Of a stretch of DNA of 5,605 nucleotides, positions 1 through 5,313 are shown piece by piece. Under the pieces are notes generated by a model, which worked only from the letters and a program-made list of their open reading frames with translations, did no database searches and was not told the origin of the DNA. Numbering within the stretch: the stretch's first letter is position 1; each line of letters starts with the position of its first letter. The position numbers and the translations under genes were made by a program. Source of the DNA: an uncultured Lachnospiraceae bacterium (lineage in GTDB: Bacteria; Bacillota; Clostridia; Lachnospirales; Lachnospiraceae); NCBI GenBank assembly GCA_947594085.1, contig CANQEB010000177.1, forward strand, positions 1-5,605. The letters run 5' to 3'.

Positions 1-564
1 TTTGTAAGACGGGTTGCTGCGATCATAAGCTCTCTTGCGCTTCGCAGCCGCACTCAGCTCAATCGCCTGCGCCTGCTTCTCCTCCAAGTACGCCTGACAC
101 TGTTCCAGCTCCTGAATGGTCTGCCTCGCCTGTTCCGTGATCTCCTTTGCCTTCTTAGCTTCCAGCATTTTTTGCTTTTCGAGAAGCCGCCGTTCTGCCT
201 CCTCGCTGTGAAGTCTGATATCCGGATGCGTCTTGCGAATGTGTTCCAATAATAGATCCACATCCTCCTCGCGCTTGAAATTACACTGCTTATATTTTCC
301 GTTGTCGTACTCGACCACAAGATACGGAATCGAGGCAAATACACCTTTTCCGGTAAATCCTCCCTTGCTCATCGCAATGCGCTTGAAAATTCTCGTAATG
401 GACGAATACACGATATAATACCTACGGTCAAAATAAAAACTATTCAGGTAGATCGCCTTTTCACCCACACCGCAAGGCCCGTATTTTTTACAATTTTTCT
501 TGTCCTCGACCAAATCATTTTCACTCAGAGATTTTGTCCCCAGTTGAACCGGCTTGAATATCAT
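1..564 (-). CDS. Conserved hypothetical protein with predicted coiled-coil tail (3' end outside window)
   Basis: The frame is open for 188 codons from ATG at 564 and runs off the left edge without a stop. The start is supported by a purine-rich site (GGAAAGG) about 10 bases upstream and by a promoter at 652-680. I do not recognise a named family. Residues 1-110 look like a compact alpha/beta domain: C24 and C31 flank a KKYGP turn, a strand-rich part covers 36-60 (AIYLNSFYFDRRYYIVYSSI), a glycine-rich loop lies at 66-74 (SKGGFTGKG), and strands follow to about 95 (PYLVVEYDNGKYKQCNF). This layout resembles a PH-like fold, which is a guess. Residues 120-176 are rich in E, K, Q, R and A and almost lack helix breakers, so they probably form a coiled coil. 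No signal peptide or membrane segment is visible, so it is probably cytoplasmic. Coding is well supported; function is unknown. Confidence 0.85.
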   Translation of the reverse strand, partial: MIFKPVQLGTKSLSENDLVEDKKNCKKYGPCGVGEKAIYLNSFYFDRRYYIVYSSITRIFKRIAMSKGGFTGKGVFASIPYLVVEYDNGKYKQCNFKREEDVDLLLEHIRKTHPDIRLHSEEAERRLLEKQKMLEAKKAKEITEQARQTIQELEQCQAYLEEKQAQAIELSAAAKRKRAYDRSNPSYK

Positions 565-651
565 TGCTCGCTTTCCTTTCCAGAAATTTCAACCACTCGA
601 AGTCACTCTTCTCGTTTCAAACTCCCATGTCTGAGTCTATATTTGTTCTTT

Positions 652-680
652 ATGATAGCACAAATCTCGTACATCTACAA
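652..680 (-). promoter_or_regulatory. SigA-type promoter with extended -10 for the hypothetical gene
   Basis: Read on the minus strand, TTGTAG (675-680) is followed by a 17-base spacer and TATCAT (652-657). A TGC directly precedes the -10 hexamer, giving an extended -10 (TGn). The predicted start point is near 645, leaving a leader of about 80 bases before the ATG at 564. The first 63-bp repeat unit begins only 4 bp upstream of the -35 hexamer. Confidence 0.65.
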
Positions 681-684
681 GCAG

Positions 685-873
685 GCTCAAACCGTCTGCT
701 GAATCGTCCTCCCCTTTGGAGAAGCAGGAATTCATTGAGAAGGAGACGCTCAAACCTATTGCCGAACCGTCCTCTCCTTTGGAGAGAAACAAATACACTC
801 AAGTTGTATGGCCCAAACTTACCGCTGAATCATTTTCTCTCTTGGAGACGTATTTCACCGGGTACACCAGGCA
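685..873. repeat. Three degenerate direct repeats, exact 63-bp period
   Basis: Units start at 685, 748 and 811. Each has a conserved core of about 38 bp followed by about 25 bp that does not match. By hand, cores 1 and 2 agree at 32 of 38 positions, and core 3 agrees with each of the others at about 27 of 38, with no gaps. Cores begin GCTCAAACC or close to it and end in TTGGAGA. The middle unit contains CTCTCC-TTT-GGAGAG, a 6-bp hairpin with a 3-base loop; the other two retain only part of it. The period is a multiple of 3 (21 codons) and also six helical turns at 10.5 bp per turn, so both a decayed coding repeat and a phased protein-binding array remain possible. Confidence 0.7.
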
Positions 874-875
874 AC

Positions 876-906
876 AGGGCGCGGCAGATCACATCCGCCA
901 CGCCCT
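876..906 (-). terminator. Strong hairpin downstream of the cstA-like gene, possible transcript end
   Basis: In the minus-strand RNA this forms a 14-bp stem with a GUG loop. It pairs fully if two G-U wobbles are allowed (positions 882/900 and 886/896). In plus-strand RNA these two pairs would be C-A mismatches, so the structure is built for the minus-strand transcript, consistent with the cstA mRNA ending 70-100 bases after its stop. No U-tract follows, so it is not a textbook intrinsic terminator. It may instead be a 3'-end stabiliser or processing stop. Confidence 0.45.
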
Positions 907-978
907 TCTCTTATCTATCTATGTACTTTCCCTTCCCTCTATTTCACGCGCAGGAAATATCGGGCAGTTCTTTCCTCT

Positions 979-2436
979 CTATGCACTCTTTGGCTGCTTT
1001 CTCGTCGCCATGATGAAGATGCCCAGGAACACGACTGCGAGGATCAGACCTACCGGATAGGCGATCTTTGTGCCGAGATTCAGGCACTCGCCCGCCGCCA
1101 CAAAGTAGGTCATCGAAACCGCGCTCATGAAGGTCGCCGGAACCGCCGTGATCCAGTAGTTCTTCTTCTCCTTGTACAGGTACATGCTCGCCGTCCACAG
1201 AACAATCATCGCCAGCGTCTGATTCGTCCAGGAGAAGTAGCGCCAGATCACCTGATAGCTGAACCAGCCGACGCTGTTGCCGATGCCGAGGAATGCGCCG
1301 ACGCCGAGTACTGGAATGCAAAGGATGAGACGATTCTTCATGTTCGCCTGATCCATCTTCAGCCAGTCAGCCAGCACCAGACGTGCAGAACGGAACGCCG
1401 TGTCACCGGAAGTGATCGGGCAGGCCACAACGCCCAGCATCGCAAGCGCGATACCGATGCCGCCCATCGTCTTGGAGCAGACATCATAGACCGCCGCGGG
1501 CTGTCCCTGAGCGATGATGTCATTCAGCCCGGTGGAAAGGCCGCCGGTCAGCTCGTACAGAGAACATCCTGCCGCCGCCCAGATCAGGGCGATCACGCCC
1601 TCAGCCACCATCGCGCCATAAAATACGAAATGGCCCTGATGCTCATTCTTCATGCAACGTGCCATCAACGGGGACTGTGTCGCGTGGAAACCGGAGATCG
1701 CGCCGCAGGCCACCGTGATAAACATGAACGACCAGATCGGGGTGCCCGCCGGATGGCGGCTGCCAAACGCGGACCAGATCTCAGGAATCGTATAGCCGTG
1801 CGTGAAGATGCCGACCGCCACACCGATCGCCATGATGATCAGGCAGATGCCGAACACCGGATAGATCTTGCCGATGATCTTGTCGATGGACAAAAACGTC
1901 GCGATGAAATAGTAAACCAAAATCAGAATCAGCCAGAACATCGTCTGTGCGAAGAAACCACTGCCGCCATTCTCGGTGATCAGCTTCACGATAATACCGG
2001 CCGGGCCCACCGCAAACACGGTACCAACCATGATCAGCAGGACCACGTTGAACACACGCATCACATTCTTCATGATGCCGCCGAGATAGATACCGCAGAC
2101 CTCGGAGATAGAAGCGCCGTCGTTGCGCTCGCTCATCATACCGGAGAAATAGTCGTGCACCGCGCCCGCGAAGATCGTACCGAAGGTAATCCACAGGAAC
2201 ACGATCGGTCCCCACAGAGCACCCTGCAGTGCACCGAAGATCGGACCGAGACCCGCGATGTTCAACAGCTGGATCATGAACAGACGCCACTGAGGCAGCA
2301 CCACATAGTCGACGCCGTCGTTGATCTTAACCGCCGGTGTCTCTCTGTCGTCCGGGGCAAACGTATTGTCCACGACCTTACCATAGACAAAATACCCGCC
2401 GATCAGCAGGATCAAACAGATGAAAAAACTAATCAT
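979..2436 (-). CDS. cstA: Carbon starvation protein CstA family transporter
   Basis: This is a 485-residue polytopic inner-membrane protein of the CstA family. E. coli CstA and its paralogue BtsT are linked to peptide and pyruvate uptake; the substrate here is inferred from family membership. Signature stretches are GPIFGALQGALWGP (64-77), VHDYFSGMMSERNDGASI (93-110), GFHATQSPLMARCMKNE (249-265), CPITSGDTAFRSARL (339-353) and FSWTNQTLA (401-409). Hydrophobic helices run from residue 1 to about 476, ending in a short basic tail. It is much shorter than E. coli CstA (about 700 residues), matching the compact form in many anaerobes rather than a truncation: the N-terminus begins directly with a membrane helix and the C-terminus ends cleanly at TAG. 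The ATG is preceded by GGGAGG with a 7-base gap. It has its own promoter at 2485-2512 and is transcribed divergently from the gene at 2719. Confidence 0.95.
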   Translation of the reverse strand: MISFFICLILLIGGYFVYGKVVDNTFAPDDRETPAVKINDGVDYVVLPQWRLFMIQLLNIAGLGPIFGALQGALWGPIVFLWITFGTIFAGAVHDYFSGMMSERNDGASISEVCGIYLGGIMKNVMRVFNVVLLIMVGTVFAVGPAGIIVKLITENGGSGFFAQTMFWLILILVYYFIATFLSIDKIIGKIYPVFGICLIIMAIGVAVGIFTHGYTIPEIWSAFGSRHPAGTPIWSFMFITVACGAISGFHATQSPLMARCMKNEHQGHFVFYGAMVAEGVIALIWAAAGCSLYELTGGLSTGLNDIIAQGQPAAVYDVCSKTMGGIGIALAMLGVVACPITSGDTAFRSARLVLADWLKMDQANMKNRLILCIPVLGVGAFLGIGNSVGWFSYQVIWRYFSWTNQTLAMIVLWTASMYLYKEKKNYWITAVPATFMSAVSMTYFVAAGECLNLGTKIAYPVGLILAVVFLGIFIMATRKQPKSA

Positions 2437-2484
2437 AAAGCTCCCTCCCTCTTTCGAGAAATTTAATAAAATTTTTATACTTCA

Positions 2485-2512
2485 ATTATATTACATTTTG
2501 CCCAAAATTCAA
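2485..2512 (-). promoter_or_regulatory. SigA-type promoter of the cstA-like gene
   Basis: On the minus strand TTGAAT (2507-2512) is followed by 16 bases and a perfect TATAAT (2485-2490). The start point would fall near 2478, giving a leader of about 42 bases that contains the GGGAGG ribosome site. The surrounding sequence is AT-rich. The palindrome at 2527-2551 lies 14 bp upstream of the -35 hexamer. Confidence 0.75.
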
Positions 2513-2526
2513 TACGTGTTTCAAAA

Positions 2527-2551
2527 AAAATAGTACAATTTGTCCTATTTT
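2527..2551. promoter_or_regulatory. 25-bp near-perfect palindrome, candidate operator for the cstA-like gene
   Basis: Two 12-base arms (AAAATAGTACAA and TTGTCCTATTTT) surround one central base, with a single mismatch between the arms. The centre, 2539, lies about 61 bp upstream of the predicted cstA start point, a position typical of class I activator sites. It is about 134 bp upstream of the predicted start of the divergent gene. The sequence does not fit the CRP, FNR or CodY consensus as I know them, so the regulator is unknown. A chance AT-rich dyad is possible but unlikely at this length. Confidence 0.55.
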
Positions 2552-2605
2552 ACAGTTCTGTCCATCCTTTTCAGCGCTAGGCAATCCGGGGGATGCCTGA
2601 ACTGT
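2552..2605. repeat. Nested inverted repeat between the two divergent promoters
   Basis: Outer arms ACAGTTC (2552-2558) and GAACTGT (2599-2605) are perfect 7-bp complements. Inside, 2579-2598 (AGGCAATCC, GGG, GGATGCCT) forms an 8-bp stem with one bulged A. It abuts the palindrome at 2527-2551 and lies outside both predicted transcripts, so a protein-binding or DNA-structure role is more likely than an RNA one. A 10-bp perfect palindrome, TTTCCGGAAA, follows at 2614-2623. Confidence 0.4.
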
Positions 2606-2636
2606 TGCAGGATTTTCCGGAAATTTGAATTAAGAC

Positions 2637-2666
2637 TTGTTCCCGCGCATAGATTTCATGTATAAT
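2637..2666 (+). promoter_or_regulatory. SigA-type promoter for the small export protein gene
   Basis: A perfect TATAAT lies at 2661-2666. The best -35 match is TTGTTC at 2637-2642 with an 18-base spacer; it matches the consensus only in its first three bases. The start point would be near 2673, giving a leader of about 46 bases before the ATG at 2719. The weak -35 suggests modest or activator-assisted expression. Confidence 0.6.
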
Positions 2667-2718
2667 AGGCATCGTATGTGAATCCATATGTAATTTGCCA
2701 CCGAGAAAGGAGTTTTCT

Positions 2719-3195
2719 ATGCTGAACTATCTGCTTGTATTTTTTATCTCTATGGTACCGCTTGTCGAGCTGCGCGGGGCGATCCCGGTCGGTGTCCTGC
2801 GCGGGCTGCCGCCGGTACAGACCTACGTCATCGCGATCCTCGGGAATATGATCCCGGTTCCGTTTATCTATCTGTTTGCCCGCACCGTGCTGAACTGGGG
2901 CAAGGATAAACCGGTCATCGGCAGGCTCTTCACCTTCTGTCTGGAAAAGGGCGAAAAAGGCGGAAGGAAGCTTCAGGCGAGCGCTGGACGCGGCCTCTTC
3001 GTCGCGCTCCTGCTCTTCGTGGGCATTCCGCTTCCGGGCACAGGCGCGTGGACGGGCACGCTCGCGGCCAGCATCCTGAATATGGATTTCAAGTCCAGCG
3101 TCATCGCGGTCATGCTCGGCGTGCTGCTCGCGGGACTGATCATAGGAGCGGCGAGCGCGGGACTGTTCGGGGCGTTCGGCGCGATCCTCAGCTGA
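2719..3195 (+). CDS. Small multi-drug export family membrane protein (COG2426-like)
   Basis: This is a 158-residue membrane protein. The start at 2719 is chosen because AAAGGAG sits about 6 bases upstream; an in-frame ATG at 2695 would include this ribosome site inside the gene. The signature is VPLVELRGAIPVG (13-25), with the conserved E17 and R19, followed by helices near 36-58, 92-106 and 127-156 and a second conserved loop GIPLPGTGAWTG (102-113). A charged segment (59-90) separates the halves. The family is named for putative drug export, but transport has little direct support. Its two Gly/Pro-rich loops resemble the re-entrant loops of DedA/VTT proteins, so a lipid or ion role is an alternative. 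Length is normal for the family. The kinase gene follows 114 bp downstream with no clear terminator between, so the two may be co-transcribed. Confidence 0.9.
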   Translation: MLNYLLVFFISMVPLVELRGAIPVGVLRGLPPVQTYVIAILGNMIPVPFIYLFARTVLNWGKDKPVIGRLFTFCLEKGEKGGRKLQASAGRGLFVALLLFVGIPLPGTGAWTGTLAASILNMDFKSSVIAVMLGVLLAGLIIGAASAGLFGAFGAILS

Positions 3196-3309
3196 CCGCT
3201 CAAAGCGAATCTGAACCCATCTCCCGGACATGTCAGGGCACAGGCATCTCCTATCCGCAATGATCCGAAAACAATGAATTGTCCTGAAAATGAAAGGATA
3301 ACAATCGAT

Positions 3310-3819
3310 ATGAACAATGTGATTCTGATCGGTATGCCAGGTGTTGGCAAGAGCACGATCGGCATAGTACTCGCCAAGGTACTCGGCTATGATTTCATCG
3401 ACTCGGATCTTCTGATTCAAAAATCAGAGGGAAAGCTGCTCTGGCAAATCATGCGCGATGCCGGAAATGACGAATTCAACCGCATCGAGGAGCGGGTAAA
3501 CTGTGCGATCGACGCTGATCGCTCCGTTATCGCGACAGGCGGCAGCGTCGTCTACGGCACGAAAGCGATGGAGCATCTGCGCTCCATCGGAACTGTAATC
3601 TATCTGGAAGCCGATTGTCTGACCCTCGCCAGCCGTCTCGGCGACCTCACGAAACGCGGGGTCGTCTTTCGCCCCGGTCAAAAGCTCTCAGATTTGTACG
3701 CGGAACGCACCCCTCTTTACGAAAAATACGCACATCTTACGATCCCGGTCGGGAACCGAAGCGTGCAGGATGCTGTGGCTGATATCGAGACCGCACTGCG
3801 TGCCCGGACGCAGGCATGA
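3310..3819 (+). CDS. Shikimate kinase family protein with atypical substrate-site motifs
   Basis: This 169-residue P-loop kinase has the length and order of AroK-type shikimate kinases, which phosphorylate shikimate in aromatic amino acid synthesis. Visible are Walker A GMPGVGKST (8-16), the DSD motif (31-33), ATGGS (75-79), a lid with R121-P122, and ERTPLY (132-137). Two positions depart from the usual pattern: the FRxxE motif, whose arginine contacts shikimate, reads FNRIE (56-60, N57), and the usual GGG reads GGS (S79). It may therefore be a paralogue acting on another small alcohol. The ATG at 3310 is preferred because the product then begins just before the first strand, as in the family. 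A GGA-containing site (AAAGGA) lies 11 bases upstream, rather far. The in-frame ATG at 3274 has no ribosome site. No aro neighbours are visible. Confidence 0.85.
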   Translation: MNNVILIGMPGVGKSTIGIVLAKVLGYDFIDSDLLIQKSEGKLLWQIMRDAGNDEFNRIEERVNCAIDADRSVIATGGSVVYGTKAMEHLRSIGTVIYLEADCLTLASRLGDLTKRGVVFRPGQKLSDLYAERTPLYEKYAHLTIPVGNRSVQDAVADIETALRARTQA

Positions 3820-3898
3820 TCCTCGTCGAAACTGTCGCAGGCCACTCAGTCGCGCACACGCTAGGACGCCATCCGCAAAGCAGCTTGTCCTCCATCTC

Positions 3899-3924
3899 AA
3901 GCTCTCGCGCAAAAGGCAGAGCTT
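3899..3924. terminator. Weak hairpin between convergent genes, possible bidirectional terminator
   Basis: Perfect 7-bp arms AAGCTCT (3899-3905) and AGAGCTT (3918-3924) enclose a 12-base loop. The hairpin lies between the stop of the kinase gene (3819) and the stop of the MATE gene (3926). No T-run follows on either strand, so termination is uncertain. A second possible stem, AGCTTG (3882-3887) with CAAGCT (3898-3903), shares bases with it, so the two cannot form together. Confidence 0.3.
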
Positions 3925-3925
3925 C

Positions 3926-5299
3926 TTAAGCTGTCTCTGTTCTCTGCTGCTGTCTCCCAATCCCAAGCCTCCGGTACACTGTAAAATACATTGTCGCAAA
4001 GCACGCAACACCGCCGATCACGTTTGAAATCGGCTCGGCCAAAAAAATACCTGCTACGCTGTCCGTCATCAGACGAGGCAACAGAACCGTCAGCGGCAGC
4101 ACAATGACCACTTTGCGGAATAGAGAGAAAAAGATCGCCTGCTTTGATTTTCCGAGCGCTGTGAATACGGACTGCCCCGAAAATTGAAACAGCATAAAGA
4201 CAAAGCCTGCAAAATACAGATGCACAGAGCGAACACCCGCCTCAATCATCGCGCGGTTACCGGTGAACAGAGACAGAAACGGTTTTGGGAACAACACGAG
4301 CAACCCCCACGCAGCGACCGTATACAATGCGCCCACTGCAGACATGAAGCGAATGCCCTTGCGGATCCTGTTGTACTGCCTTGCCCCGTAGTTGAATCCG
4401 AGCACCGGCTGTGAGCCCTGCGTGATCCCCATGACCGGCATACTCAGGATCTCGCGGATCGAATTCAGGACCGTCATAATCCCAATATACAGATCCCCGC
4501 CATAAATACTCAACATCGCATTGCACGCGATTTGTGCGACACAATTCGTCGCCTGCATGATAAAGCCGGCCGTACCGAGCGCTGTGATGTCGCGCACCAG
4601 CGGCCACTCCAGCCGGAAATATTCTTTTTTCAATTTCAGGATCGCCTTTTTCCCCGTCAAAAATCGGAGTACCCACACAGCGGAAATGATCTGCGCCGCC
4701 ACAGTCGCGATCGCGGCGCCCTCGATTCCCATGCCAAAGCCAAAGATCAGAATCGGGTCGAGAATCAGGTTGATCAGCGCGCCCAAAAGCGTCGTTCCCA
4801 TCGCGATCCGCGGGAACCCCTGCGACGTGATAAAATTGTTCATTCCGTTGCCAAGCATGAAAAACACTGTGCCGAGCAGATAGATCATCAGATACGTATT
4901 CGCATAAGGATACGTGGCGTCACTCGCGCCCAGCATATACAGGACCGGACGCTTCAGCACGTAACACAATGCCATGATGGCAAAGGACGTGAAAAACAAC
5001 AGCGTCGCCGAGTTTCCCATGATCTTCTCCGCCTGCTCCGTCTTCCCAGCGCCACGCGCGATCGAACACAGCGGCGCGCCGCCCATCCCGTACAGGTTCG
5101 TAAATGCATTGATCAGCGACACAATTGGAAAGACGAGCCCAATCCCGGTCAGCGCAAGACCATCTGAGCCCGGCAGATGACCAATATAGATCCGGTCCAC
5201 AATATTATAGAGAAGCTGCAGGATCTGTGCGATCATCAGAGGCACCGCCTGCATCATGATGTGTCTGCTCACGCTTCCCTTTGAAAAATCGTGCTCCAA
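3926..5299 (-). CDS. MATE family multidrug efflux transporter (MepA-like)
   Basis: This is a 457-residue inner-membrane antiporter of the MATE family, which exports cationic drugs or metabolites using Na+ or H+ gradients. Two homologous MatE halves of about 160 residues are visible (roughly 17-177 and 240-400), consistent with 12 helices. Characteristic stretches are LLYNIVDRIYIGH (29-41), SQGFPRIAM (159-167), NLILDPILIFGFG (177-189), GITQGSQPVLGFNYGA (291-306) and ALGKSKQAI (381-389). Length is close to S. aureus MepA (about 450). The start is TTG at 5299, giving an N-terminus MEHDFSKGSVSRHI typical of the family, with AGGAGG 8 bases upstream. A longer open frame reaching 5443 would overlap the upstream gene by about 130 bases and begins with an unrelated arginine-rich stretch. 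Only 13 bases separate it from the MGMT-like gene, so an operon is likely. The substrate cannot be deduced. Confidence 0.93.
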   Translation of the reverse strand: MEHDFSKGSVSRHIMMQAVPLMIAQILQLLYNIVDRIYIGHLPGSDGLALTGIGLVFPIVSLINAFTNLYGMGGAPLCSIARGAGKTEQAEKIMGNSATLLFFTSFAIMALCYVLKRPVLYMLGASDATYPYANTYLMIYLLGTVFFMLGNGMNNFITSQGFPRIAMGTTLLGALINLILDPILIFGFGMGIEGAAIATVAAQIISAVWVLRFLTGKKAILKLKKEYFRLEWPLVRDITALGTAGFIMQATNCVAQIACNAMLSIYGGDLYIGIMTVLNSIREILSMPVMGITQGSQPVLGFNYGARQYNRIRKGIRFMSAVGALYTVAAWGLLVLFPKPFLSLFTGNRAMIEAGVRSVHLYFAGFVFMLFQFSGQSVFTALGKSKQAIFFSLFRKVVIVLPLTVLLPRLMTDSVAGIFLAEPISNVIGGVACFATMYFTVYRRLGIGRQQQRTETA

Positions 5300-5307
5300 A
5301 AATACCG

Positions 5308-5313
5308 CCTCCT
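5308..5313 (-). promoter_or_regulatory. Ribosome binding site that fixes the TTG start of the MATE gene
   Basis: AGGAGG on the minus strand lies 8 bases before TTG at 5299. Its first A is the last base of the TGA stop of the upstream MGMT-like gene (5313-5315). A ribosome ending the upstream gene therefore uncovers this site, which suggests translational coupling. Confidence 0.8.

Larger units (their letters stand above)
565..978. other. 414-bp gene-free interval between two minus-strand genes
   Basis: No convincing gene is seen on either strand. Open frames here lack a credible start with a ribosome site, and the plus-strand ones run into antisense of the cstA-like gene. From right to left the interval holds a purine-rich tract on the minus strand just after the cstA stop (about 907-978), a strong hairpin (876-906), three 63-bp repeat units (685-873), and the promoter and leader of the hypothetical gene (565-680). 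It may also contain remnants of a decayed gene, but nothing recognisable remains. Confidence 0.6.

Noticed and set aside
685..873. Minimal CRISPR array
   Set aside because: The repeats are too degenerate for CRISPR, there are only three units, and no cas genes are present.
564..1060. Plus-strand open frames across the repeat region, one containing two similar PSAESSSPLEK / PIAEPSSPLER peptides
   Set aside because: No credible start codon with a ribosome site, and the frames continue into antisense of the cstA-like gene. The peptide repeat follows automatically from DNA repeats with a period divisible by three.
1630..2466. Long plus-strand open frame opposite the cstA-like gene
   Set aside because: The product is rich in H, D, R and Q with no family resemblance; it is an antisense shadow of a well-recognised transporter gene.
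2510..2526. Possible catabolite-repression (cre) site TGAAACACGTATTGA near the cstA -35
   Set aside because: The central spacing and flanks do not match the cre consensus, and the symmetry is poor.
2552..2560. ACAGTTCTG as a LytTR-type regulator half-site
   Set aside because: It matches most of the loose consensus, but no second direct-repeat copy appears at the expected spacing.
2695..2718. Earlier ATG for the small export protein
   Set aside because: The strong AAAGGAG site would lie inside the coding region, and the added residues are not part of the family domain.
3223..3238. CCCGGACATGTCAGGG as a terminator after the export protein gene
   Set aside because: It is a near-palindrome with no room for a loop and no T-run, so it is not a convincing terminator.
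3274..3309. Earlier ATG for the kinase
   Set aside because: No ribosome site upstream, and the 12 added residues precede the usual family N-terminus.
2656..3420. Minus-strand frame of 254 codons opposite the export protein and kinase genes
   Set aside because: Low-complexity charged shadow spanning two real genes on the other strand.
4532..5167. Plus-strand frame of 211 codons opposite the MATE gene
   Set aside because: Arginine-, histidine- and glutamine-rich antisense shadow without recognisable motifs.
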